DNA from: an uncultured Pirellulaceae bacterium
GTDB lineage: Bacteria > Planctomycetota > Planctomycetia > Pirellulales > Pirellulaceae
Length of the DNA stretch: 7,748 bases
Assembly: GCA_934255105.1 (NCBI GenBank)
Contig: CAKQNH010000198.1
Location: 1-7,748, forward strand
Direction of reading: 5' to 3'
In this document: piece after piece, positions 1 to 5,920 of the stretch
How the letters are laid out: the number at the start of each line of letters is the position of its first letter
How positions within the stretch are numbered: the first letter of the stretch is position 1
The notes under the pieces: model-generated
What the model was told of the DNA's origin: nothing
Database searches by the model: none
The model's input: the letters and a program-made list of their open reading frames with translations, nothing else
Made by a program: the position numbers and the translations under genes

Positions 1-243
<243 letters not shown>

Positions 244-267
244 GATTCGCAACCACCCCTACCCATC

Positions 268-297
268 GCCGGAGCCAAGCCACAACTTGTCTCCGGC
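268..297 (+). other. Hairpin downstream of the sigma-factor gene, no T-tract
   Basis: GCCGGAG (268-274) pairs perfectly with CTCCGGC (291-297). Inside, after a C/T mismatch (275/290), CAAG (276-279) pairs with CTTG (286-289) around a 6-nt loop. No T-run follows, so it is not a terminator by itself. It may protect the 3' end of the sigma-factor mRNA or act together with the terminator that follows. Confidence 0.5.
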
Positions 298-306
298 AAC
301 TTCAAG

Positions 307-343
307 CCTCGAGTCGGCCACCCGCGCCGCCTCGAGGTTTTTT
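307..343 (+). terminator. Intrinsic terminator of the sigma-factor gene
   Basis: CCTCGAG (307-313) pairs with CTCGAGG (331-337). The stem continues past a T/C mismatch (314/330) as CGGC (315-318) with GCCG (326-329), leaving a 7-nt loop. TTTTTT follows at once (338-343). A GC-rich stem with an immediate T-run 64 nt after the stop codon is a textbook Rho-independent terminator. Confidence 0.85.
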
Positions 344-362
344 CGTACGCAGCACGAGCTTG

Positions 363-396
363 GGCTCATGCCAGACAGGCTGGCAAGAGCCTCTAC
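363..396 (-). repeat. GTAG-headed hairpin overlapping the SMR stop codon
   Basis: Read on the minus strand, GTAG (396-393) is followed after one base by a long hairpin. The outer stem is GGCTC (plus-strand 363-367) with GAGCC (387-391), there is an A/A mismatch (368/386), and the inner stem is TGCCAG (369-374) with CTGGCA (380-385) around a 5-nt loop. The TAG inside GTAG is the stop codon of the SMR gene. It may be the 3' end structure of that mRNA; the GTAG head also fits a REP-type element. No T-run follows on the minus strand. Confidence 0.5.
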
Positions 397-740
397 TCAT
401 GACTGCTCACCACTTGCAATCCAATGACGGAGATGACTAGCGTAGTCAAGAATAACATCCGCCAGAAAGTCACCGGCTCTTTGAACAATAGGATACCGGC
501 AATGATCGTGCCGATAGCACCTATGGCACCCCAGACGGCATAAGCCGTACCGACAGGAATTGCCTTTTCTCCCCCCATAGCCTTAAACAACAAATACATA
601 CTCAGGCTGACGCAAACGGCAAAGATGCCCAACCACATCCCCATTTCTTTGCCCGAGGTTTGCTGGGCTTTGCCGAGGCTGATTGCAAACCCCGTTTCGA
701 AAAAGCCGCCGATTATCAGTAGAATCCAGTTGATACTCAT
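393..740 (-). CDS. Small multidrug resistance (SMR) family transporter, SugE/Gdx-like
   Basis: This 115-residue protein has four hydrophobic helices (about residues 3-22, 33-54, 62-84 and 90-111), the whole of the SMR fold. SMR proteins work as antiparallel dimers in the inner membrane, exchanging protons for guanidinium or quaternary ammonium compounds. Glu15 in GGFFETGFA fits the essential membrane glutamate of helix 1. PVGTAYAVWGAIGAIGT (62-78, with Tyr67 and Trp70) is the SMR signature, and its PVGTAYAVW form leans towards the SugE/Gdx (guanidinium exporter) branch. Two points weaken a firm Gdx call: Phe18 stands where Gdx proteins usually have Trp, and the protein is about ten residues longer than typical. 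The ATG at 740 fits the start of helix 1, though no good Shine-Dalgarno precedes it. I saw no guanidine riboswitch upstream. It diverges from the TPR gene. Family sure, substrate unknown. Confidence 0.88.
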   Translation of the reverse strand: MSINWILLIIGGFFETGFAISLGKAQQTSGKEMGMWLGIFAVCVSLSMYLLFKAMGGEKAIPVGTAYAVWGAIGAIGTIIAGILLFKEPVTFWRMLFLTTLVISVIGLQVVSSHE

Positions 741-775
741 TGCAGAACCTAGCTCAGAAAGGAATGTGCCCCAGC

Positions 776-800
776 GTAGCGGAACTCGCCAAGAGTTTCG
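776..800 (+). repeat. GTAG-headed palindrome in the divergent intergenic region
   Basis: GTAG (776-779) is followed directly by CGGAACTC (780-787), a 5-nt loop GCCAA and GAGTTTCG (793-800). This makes an 8-bp stem with a single G-T wobble. It sits between the SMR start (740) and the -35 box of the TPR gene (810). The layout matches REP elements, which have a GTAG head and then a stem-loop; a role as an operator is an alternative. Confidence 0.5.
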
Positions 801-809
801 ACTTCCGGC

Positions 810-838
810 TTGGGATCAACCATTGACCCCGCTATAAT
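810..838 (+). promoter_or_regulatory. Sigma-70 type promoter for the TPR/glycosyltransferase-like gene
   Basis: The -35 candidate TTGGGA (810-815) lies 17 bp before a perfect TATAAT (833-838). Transcription would start near 845, giving a leader of about 30 nt to the ATG at 876. The spacing and the consensus -10 make this the best promoter in the window. Confidence 0.65.
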
Positions 839-875
839 CCCCATCTTAAACTCTTCTCTGCGATTCGGCCCCCCC

Positions 876-2243
876 ATGAAATCACTCGAACAACAACTGA
901 TCTATGGCTGGCGGATCCACCAAAGCAAGGACTATGCGCAGGCCGAGCAGATCTATCGCAGCGTCATCGCCGCGGCCCCCCACAGCGCCAACGCGTGGTG
1001 CTATCTGGGGATCGCGCTGCATGACCAACGGCGCTATACGGAAGCTGTCTCCGCTTATCGCGAAGCGCTGCAGCGACAAGCGGACTTTCCCGTCGCACTC
1101 AATAACCTCGGTAACTCGCTGCGCTACATCGACCAGTACGCGGAGGCGGACGACTGCTTCCAGCGAGCCATCGAGCTCAAACCTGACTACCTGAACGCTT
1201 ACAAAAATCGCGGCACGCTGCACGTCTGGACGGGCAGCCTGGATCGCGGACAGAGCTACTACGAACAGGCCCTGGCGATCAATCCACAGGAGGCCGAACT
1301 GCATCGCAACCTAGGTGTGATCTATTTGCTCAAAGGTGAGTTTGCAAAGGGATGGCGCGAGTATCGCTGGCGGTGGCGTGTGGGTGACTTGCATCGTACG
1401 CAGTCGAACATTCCCGTCTGGGATGGCAGCGATCTGACCGGCAAATCTATCTTGCTGACCGCCGAGCAAGGTTTGGGAGACACGCTGCATTTCGTGCGCT
1501 TCGCCAAGCTCCTCCGGGCTCGCGGTGCGCAAACGATTGTGCACTGCCAGCCACCGCTGCTGGCCTTGCTACAAACAGCCGAAGGTTTGGGAACGGTATT
1601 CCCGAATAATATTCCGTGGCAGCAACCAGTGGACTGGCAGTGTTCGCTGCTGGACGCCGCCGACCTGTTAGGGATCGACGCTGATAGTATTCCCGCACCA
1701 GTCCCCTACTTGCGCGCCGCGCCCCAGTTGATTCAGTATTGGCAACAGCGACTACCACGCACGGTCGGTGTGCCTCGCATCGGAATTGCATGGCAGGGCA
1801 ACCCCGATCATCAAGCCGATGCCTATCGTAGTCTGCCGCTATCACATTTTGAAAGTTTGACCACGTCTGCCAGCGCAGAATGGATCAGCTTGCAGCGCGG
1901 TGCCGGGACCGAACAAATCGCCGACTGGCGCGGAGCCCAGCCACTGGCGCTGCTTCCTGCGGACGTCGACCAATCGAGCGGTGCGTTTATGGATACGGCC
2001 GCCATCATGCAGTCGCTGGACCTTGTCATTACCAGCGACACGGCCATCGCGCATTTGGCTGGTGCCCTGGGCATACCCACCTGGATCGCGCTCGGCTATG
2101 TCCCCGACTGGCGGTGGTTGCTCGATCGCCACGATTCCCCGTGGTATCCCACTGTGCGGCTATTTCGTCAGGCCAGCATGGGCGACTGGTCGTCCGTGTT
2201 CGAGCAAATGGCCACCGCGCTCCCCGACGCCATCAACACGTAA
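876..2243 (+). CDS. TPR protein with a glycosyltransferase family 9-like C-terminal domain
   Basis: The 455-residue protein has two parts. Residues about 8-163 form four full tetratricopeptide repeats (starting near 8, 42, 75 and 109) and a partial fifth (about 143-163), each with the A-L/A-P spacing; these normally hold protein partners. Residues about 180-450 resemble the GT-B fold of ADP-heptose:LPS heptosyltransferase-like (GT9) proteins. EQGLGDTLHFVRFAKLL (Gly-Leu-Gly-Asp at 199-202) opens the first Rossmann half, RIGIAWQGNP the second, and TSDTAIAHLAGALGIPTW (from 386, with Asp388 and His393) is the donor-site region. This TPR-GT9 pairing is common in environmental bacteria, and a role in glycan or surface-polymer assembly is likely; donor and acceptor are unknown. 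I chose the ATG at 876 because the longer reading starts at a TTG inside the promoter. No Shine-Dalgarno is visible, only a C-run. No signal peptide, so it is cytoplasmic. Confidence 0.87.
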   Translation: MKSLEQQLIYGWRIHQSKDYAQAEQIYRSVIAAAPHSANAWCYLGIALHDQRRYTEAVSAYREALQRQADFPVALNNLGNSLRYIDQYAEADDCFQRAIELKPDYLNAYKNRGTLHVWTGSLDRGQSYYEQALAINPQEAELHRNLGVIYLLKGEFAKGWREYRWRWRVGDLHRTQSNIPVWDGSDLTGKSILLTAEQGLGDTLHFVRFAKLLRARGAQTIVHCQPPLLALLQTAEGLGTVFPNNIPWQQPVDWQCSLLDAADLLGIDADSIPAPVPYLRAAPQLIQYWQQRLPRTVGVPRIGIAWQGNPDHQADAYRSLPLSHFESLTTSASAEWISLQRGAGTEQIADWRGAQPLALLPADVDQSSGAFMDTAAIMQSLDLVITSDTAIAHLAGALGIPTWIALGYVPDWRWLLDRHDSPWYPTVRLFRQASMGDWSSVFEQMATALPDAINT

Positions 2244-2245
2244 TA

Positions 2246-2274
2246 GTCGTTGATCGCTCCGCCGATCAAGCGCT
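2246..2274 (+). repeat. Hairpin element A, inverted copy just after the TPR gene
   Basis: GTCGT (2246-2250) is followed by TGATCG, the loop CTCCGC (2257-2262) and CGATCA (2263-2268). T2250 and A2269 add a seventh base pair. It is the same element as the two copies at 2291 and 2329 in the opposite orientation, with identical head and loop but a different stem. It starts two bases after the TPR stop codon, so it may also cap that mRNA, but no T-run follows. Confidence 0.6.
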
Positions 2275-2290
2275 CTCCCTCAATTAGTAA

Positions 2291-2319
2291 AAGCAAGGAC
2301 CGGCGGAGCGGTCCACGAC
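2291..2319 (-). repeat. Hairpin element A, copy 1
   Basis: Stem GGACCG (2297-2302) pairs with CGGTCC (2309-2314) around the loop GCGGAG; the minus strand reads GTCGT and then the hairpin. It is identical over 29 nt to the copy at 2329-2357, with a period of 38 bp. Confidence 0.75.
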
Positions 2320-2328
2320 AAACAAAAC

Positions 2329-2357
2329 AAGCAAGGACCGGCGGAGCGGTCCACGAC
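2329..2357 (-). repeat. Hairpin element A, copy 2
   Basis: An exact 29-nt repeat of 2291-2319, in the same orientation. The 9 bases between the copies are A-rich (CAAAC-type). It ends 15 nt before the 42-bp array begins. Confidence 0.75.
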
Positions 2358-2372
2358 TGCTCAGGACATAAT

Positions 2373-2640
2373 CGTAGAACGGTTGTCCCAACCGTTTCAC
2401 CCCTCCATTCCTAACGTAGAACGGTTGTCTCAACCGTTTCACCCCTTCATTCCTAACGTAGAACGGTTGTCCCAACCGTTTCACCCCCTCATTCCTAACG
2501 TAGAACGGTTGTCCCAACCGTTTCTCCCTCTTGCTCCTAACGTAGAACGATTGTCCCAACCGTTTCTCCCTCTTGCTCCTAACGTAGAACGATTGTCCCA
2601 ACCGTTTCACCCTCTTACTCCCAGCGTAGCACGGTTAGAA
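2373..2640 (+). repeat. 42-bp tandem repeat array with a palindrome in each unit
   Basis: Units begin with CGTAG at 2373, 2415, 2457, 2499, 2541 and 2583, exactly 42 bp apart. A seventh at 2625 keeps the head but has lost its right arm. Each unit reads GTAG, then AACGGTT-GTCCC-AACCGTT (7-bp stem, 5-nt loop; unit 2 has loop GTCTC), then a C/T-rich linker ending in CCTAA. Units 5 and 6 have AACGATT in the left arm. The linkers fall into two groups (units 1-3 and 4-5), which points to stepwise local duplication. Because 42 is a multiple of three, reading frames stay open on both strands, but the resulting peptides merely repeat themselves. It is not a CRISPR: the linkers are near-identical. Confidence 0.9.
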
Positions 2641-2666
2641 AATCCCTACCATTGAATGGACTAACG

Positions 2667-2801
2667 ATGAGTTCACCATACATCTATAACTCCACTCTGA
2701 TAGTTCTTCTGCTCGCGCCCATCGTCGCACATCCACCTGTAATCACGGCGCAAGATCCAGAAACCGTGTTTGCCCAGCGTTACGAACATTCTCAGTACTA
2801 A
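2667..2801 (+). CDS. Possible 44-residue secreted peptide or gene remnant
   Basis: ATG at 2667 to TAA at 2801 gives 44 codons. Residues about 10-28 (STLIVLLLLAPIVAHPPVITA) read like the core and cleavage region of a signal peptide, ending ITA before QDPETVF. Against it: no basic residues at the N-terminus, no clear Shine-Dalgarno, and only 16 residues left after cleavage. It could be a small secreted peptide, the 5' remnant of a secreted-protein gene cut short next to the repeat array, or chance. It converges on the acylase gene. I do not recognise it. Confidence 0.25.
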   Translation: MSSPYIYNSTLIVLLLAPIVAHPPVITAQDPETVFAQRYEHSQY

Positions 2802-2900
2802 ACCGAAAGAGAGATGCGTGAGTTGATCGGCTGGGTACTTAGGGAATGGGATTCTGAATCGCTAGGGCTACTCTCTGCTGAATGATGATTAGTGTCCATT

Positions 2901-5117
2901 TCACTCTCCAGGATGATAGGAATGCACCGCGTTGGCGAGTACTTCGTCGGGATAGAACCAAGCGGGCTTGAGCCGCTGCTGAGAGAATAATTCAGCTTGA
3001 TCGAAGTAGTGCGGCGACTTAGTGTTCGCGCTGGCCCCGAACTGAACGGCGCTGGCTGCGCGAATTCGATCGCCAAATTCAACCACGCCCACATAGCAGG
3101 AGCCCACAATTGCATAGCGCGCCGTGCGTACGAACGGGACGCTTGGGACGGAATAAACGGTGAAGACAATGCCCAGAGGTCCGGGCGCACCGGGGCACGG
3201 CAAGCTGCGGGAGAAGCTGTTGAAGGCGTACGCGGCCGCTTCTACATCAGGCTTGTTCGGAACGCGTTGCATGCGATGCACATCGCCCCAAGGTACTTTC
3301 CAGTCCCCGTGGATCGATTTCAGATAGTCGGCAGCTTTGGCCAGCGCCGCCAACTGGCTCGTCAAGTTCCCGGCGTACTGCGGCTTGAGCTCCTCTCCCG
3401 GATAGAATCCCTCGTGCAACTCTTCGTACCACGCTATGCACAATGTCGTTTGAGTCGAAGCGTTAGTAGCCACGCAGTCCCAATCGAGTAAGTGCTGCAA
3501 ATAGGGTTCGACGCTGCGCGCGAGCTCAGGTTGGGTCTGGCTAAGTTCTTCCAACTCGGGTCGAAACAGTGGTAGCTGAACAGCGGGCCAATACAGACGC
3601 GAGTCGAGCGCTAATTGCGAAAATTGGTCAAAGGTGACATTGGACAATTCGCTAAGTATTTTGCGCGAGAGCTTCGCTCGACGCTTTTCATGGTCGGCGT
3701 CTTCGAACATGTACGCGGGGAAATCGCTGCGGTCGGGGTTTTCGTCCAAAGTCGTATTAAAGGGACTCGTGTTGCAATTTTGCACATAGCCACATTTTGG
3801 GTTTAGCAGTTGAGGCAATGCATCCAAGCGGTGCAGCCCTTGCCACTGCGTCGCCGAGCGCGTACCATCGACGGGCATGAGCCAGTCGTAGGCCGGGTCG
3901 CGAATCGGAATGGAGCCGTTGTAGAGATATAAAATATTTCCAGCGTCATCCGCATAGGCCACATTGAACATGGGGAGTGCACAATTCCCCATGGCAGCCT
4001 TCCACTCCTCCAAATTATTGGCGCGCACCATCCCCAGGATTTGTGTGAAACGCGAACTGTCAAAAATCCCGGCGACATTAGCGGACAGATATCTCGTTGC
4101 ATCGAGTCGTCTTACCAGCGGTCCGAGGTGTGTTTTGCGAAACGTCACTGAGCGTTGCTCGACTTGACCATCCACTAGAATGCTCAATGAATCGCGCCAC
4201 TCGACAGCCTGCTTGAATTCATCGTCATAGCGATAGGCCAACGGCTCCTCGGTTGAATCGAAAACCATTTCCCAGGCGTCGGCATTGTCGGGTGCGTTGA
4301 CGGTATAGGTCCAACCCAAATGTTCATTGTGGCCAATGGTTGGAAGTGGCGTACCGAGGAAGCATGCACCCGAGAATCGAATGGTTTCTTGGCTGTGCAA
4401 ATGAGCTTCGTAAAACTGCCCCCAACCGAACCAAGGTTGATGCGGGTTGATCAGCAGCATCGAATGGCCGGCGGCAGTTTTGGACGGACCGATAGCCCAT
4501 GCATTCGAGCCGATCGCATCCAGGGCTGCCTGTCCGTGAGGAGTGCGTGGCGAAATTGCGGAGAGCAACGGATCGGTGTCAAACAGAGCCTGTGGATCGC
4601 CCGCCAGTGTGCCTGTGTAGGTGAAGTCGAGCAGCAAATGTCGATCGATAGCCAACACCATCCACGGCTCGAAGTGATTCAACAACCGAGTGGGTGCCTC
4701 AGGATGCCGCTCGAGATACCAGTTGATGCCGCCTGTAAACGCAGTCAGCAGCAAACGTTGCTCGTCTGGAAGTTGCTCATAGTCGGCCTTTGATCGAGGC
4801 ACGACCTCGAAGGCGCGATTCAACAAGTCCGCTTCAATGCCGTCGGGGCCGTATACTTCTGCGTAGCGTCCCAGGCCGCGGATGGTCGTATCCTCAAGCT
4901 GCCAGAAGTAGTCCTCAGCCTGCGCGTATCCCATCCCGAAGACCACACACTCGTCGGTCGGCCCCAAAATATGCGGCACACCCCACGCGTCGCGATGTAT
5001 CGTGACCATCTGCGATAACTGTTTAGAATCGAGCGGCTGAGCAGTAGCCACTGTCGCAGCCGCCGGGCTTGAGGCAGCGCAGCACAGCAGCACGATCCAA
5101 CCTCGAACACGTTGCAT
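2901..5117 (-). CDS. Secreted penicillin/acyl-homoserine-lactone acylase family Ntn hydrolase
   Basis: The 738-residue precursor belongs to the penicillin amidase (N-terminal nucleophile) family, which hydrolyses amide-linked acyl chains and cleaves itself into two subunits. Residues 1-26 are a signal peptide (hydrophobic core WIVLLCCAA, cut after ATA), so it is exported. HRDAWGVPHILG (41-52) and GYAQAEDYFWQLE open the alpha chain. GSNAWAIG places the predicted cleavage before Ser204, the nucleophile. Counting from it as beta-1, His226 falls at beta-23 and Val273 at beta-70, the catalytic positions of PvdQ-type acylases (penicillin G acylase has Gln at 23). QNCNTSP (446-452) holds the candidate oxyanion Asn, 447 or 449. 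WGDVHRMQR (610-618) is another family motif. Length fits PvdQ (about 760). The ATG at 5117 is preceded by AAAGGAG with 5 nt spacing; an upstream ATG at 5288 would run through a repeat and lack the signal peptide at its start. Substrate unknown: AHLs, lipopeptides or beta-lactams are all possible. Confidence 0.92.
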   Translation of the reverse strand: MQRVRGWIVLLCCAASSPAAATVATAQPLDSKQLSQMVTIHRDAWGVPHILGPTDECVVFGMGYAQAEDYFWQLEDTTIRGLGRYAEVYGPDGIEADLLNRAFEVVPRSKADYEQLPDEQRLLLTAFTGGINWYLERHPEAPTRLLNHFEPWMVLAIDRHLLLDFTYTGTLAGDPQALFDTDPLLSAISPRTPHGQAALDAIGSNAWAIGPSKTAAGHSMLLINPHQPWFGWGQFYEAHLHSQETIRFSGACFLGTPLPTIGHNEHLGWTYTVNAPDNADAWEMVFDSTEEPLAYRYDDEFKQAVEWRDSLSILVDGQVEQRSVTFRKTHLGPLVRRLDATRYLSANVAGIFDSSRFTQILGMVRANNLEEWKAAMGNCALPMFNVAYADDAGNILYLYNGSIPIRDPAYDWLMPVDGTRSATQWQGLHRLDALPQLLNPKCGYVQNCNTSPFNTTLDENPDRSDFPAYMFEDADHEKRRAKLSRKILSELSNVTFDQFSQLALDSRLYWPAVQLPLFRPELEELSQTQPELARSVEPYLQHLLDWDCVATNASTQTTLCIAWYEELHEGFYPGEELKPQYAGNLTSQLAALAKAADYLKSIHGDWKVPWGDVHRMQRVPNKPDVEAAAYAFNSFSRSLPCPGAPGPLGIVFTVYSVPSVPFVRTARYAIVGSCYVGVVEFGDRIRAASAVQFGASANTKSPHYFDQAELFSQQRLKPAWFYPDEVLANAVHSYHPGE

Positions 5118-5135
5118 ATTCACTCCTTTCAATCT
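5112..5135 (-). promoter_or_regulatory. Strong ribosome binding site deciding the acylase start
   Basis: On the minus strand, AAAGGAG precedes the ATG at 5117 with a 5-nt gap (TGAAT). Most genes in this window have no such site, so it is good evidence that translation begins at the signal peptide and not at the in-frame ATGs upstream (5288 and others). Confidence 0.7.
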
Positions 5136-5201
5136 TGCTAACACTTTGATACTATCCATAACTCGTAAGTCCTTTTCATGCATCGTCGGCTCGTAATTTG
5201 C

Positions 5202-5218
5202 GTAGGCTCGTAACGAGC
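5202..5218 (+). repeat. GTAG-headed palindrome upstream of the acylase
   Basis: GTAG (5202-5205) is followed directly by GCTCGT-A-ACGAGC (5206-5218), a perfect 13-bp palindrome that folds as a 5-bp stem with loop TAA. It lies about 85-100 nt upstream of the acylase start. The head-plus-palindrome layout matches the other GTAG elements here, while the arm sequence is different. A regulator binding site is an alternative. Confidence 0.45.
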
Positions 5219-5321
5219 AAAGCGATGTTACGGCACACCGAAGCAGGCGATCAAGGAGCCGCAAAGAGCTGCCCGGAATTGGAGCCACCTCTACTCATCG
5301 TGTGTCTTCCAACCGCTCAGC

Positions 5322-5339
5322 CACGTACAATGTCCCTAA
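5322..5339 (-). repeat. Short dispersed element, TTAGGGACAT core, copy 1
   Basis: The plus strand reads CACGTACAATGTCCCTAA. It matches the minus-strand reading of 7491-7508 at 15 of 18 positions. Its TAG supplies the stop codon of the neighbouring minus-strand gene (5336-5338). Confidence 0.4.
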
Positions 5340-5878
5340 TGGGAGGCAGATTCGCGAGCTTTCCAGCATCGATACAAAATTCTGGAAACAAATGATATTC
5401 CCATCCCAATGAGAATGCACAAGTTCAACCGCCAGATGGTGCGTTGGAATTGAGGATTTGAAGCGGCTGTACGCGGTTGCGCCTGATCGTCGTGATTCTG
5501 TCCTTCGGGAAGAGTGTACACCGTGATCTCAGTCAGCGAGCCAGCGTCGGTAATTCTTCCAGTGATGCGACTCTCCTTGAAATGCTGCGTCTCTCCCCAT
5601 TGATCTTCCGATTGCTTAACGGTGTCCACCCGCCTCGACTCGCCATCCGAGTGGAATCGCTGCAAGTGGTACTCTACCTCTCCGTTGCGTACAACGCGGA
5701 CTTTCATATGCATGTCAATGTGGCTGGGCGGTTTGCGCCATACCGCGTCAGCATACGCTCTCAACTGTTGCGGGGCAGTTTTTGATGCCTCTCCAACATG
5801 CGACAACACGCTGGAACTAGCCACCAGCACAATCGCTGCCTGCGTCCACCAGCACGTCCATCGAGTTTTTCCAGCCAT
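5336..5878 (-). CDS. Hypothetical protein with N-terminal and C-terminal hydrophobic segments
   Basis: I do not recognise this 180-residue protein. Residues about 12-30 (TQAAIVLVASSSVLSHVGEA) look like a signal peptide or membrane anchor, with possible cleavage near GEA. A second hydrophobic stretch (about 149-167, LNLCILIGMGISFVSRILY) is followed by basic residues, so the C-terminus should lie in the cytoplasm and the middle part (about 31-145) outside. That middle is soluble, with HIDMHMKVRVVRNGEVEYHLQRFHSDGESRRVD suggesting beta strands, as in extracytoplasmic domains that bind lipid or carry outer-layer material; this is only an impression. The start ATG at 5878 has no clear Shine-Dalgarno. 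The gene follows the three-helix membrane protein after 42 nt, so the two are probably one transcript, and it precedes the acylase by 218 nt. Confidence 0.65.
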   Translation of the reverse strand: MAGKTRWTCWWTQAAIVLVASSSVLSHVGEASKTAPQQLRAYADAVWRKPPSHIDMHMKVRVVRNGEVEYHLQRFHSDGESRRVDTVKQSEDQWGETQHFKESRITGRITDAGSLTEITVYTLPEGQNHDDQAQPRTAASNPQFQRTIWRLNLCILIGMGISFVSRILYRCWKARESASH

Positions 5879-5920
5879 AGGATGCTATTTTGCAAACTGA
5901 GGGTTTCGAACAAAGTAAGC

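Noticed and set aside
810..875. N-terminal extension of the TPR protein from a TTG at 810
   Set aside because: The TTG is the first part of the -35 box and the extension covers the whole promoter. The ATG at 876 starts just before the first TPR.
741..875. Guanidine riboswitch ahead of the SugE/Gdx-like gene
   Set aside because: I looked for the paired ACGG-loop hairpins and the class I core on the minus strand and found neither; the only structure is the GTAG palindrome.
882..2287. Several ORFs of 60-140 residues on both strands inside the TPR gene
   Set aside because: They are shadow frames of a clearly coding GC-rich gene, with no motifs or ribosome binding sites of their own.
2373..2640. 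CRISPR array
   Set aside because: The period is exactly 42 bp and the would-be spacers are about 12-18 nt and nearly identical to each other. There are no cas genes in the window.
2284..2655. Proteins of 108 (minus) and 90 (plus) residues across the repeat array
   Set aside because: They exist because 42 is a multiple of three, so stops are avoided in every copy. The peptides only repeat a 14-residue unit, on both strands at once, with no ribosome binding site.
2850..2871. Another GTAG-headed hairpin past the acylase stop (GATTC-T-GAATC near CTAC)
   Set aside because: The palindrome is short and is separated from CTAC by seven bases, so it does not match the head-plus-stem layout of the others.
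2798..3190. 130-residue minus-strand ORF overlapping the acylase C-terminus
   Set aside because: It is in another frame inside the well-supported acylase gene, and its composition (rich in Ser, Pro and Ile) suits a shadow frame.
5118..5288. Longer acylase start at 5288
   Set aside because: It would place a palindromic repeat inside the gene and bury the signal peptide 57 residues in; the ATG at 5117 has a strong Shine-Dalgarno.
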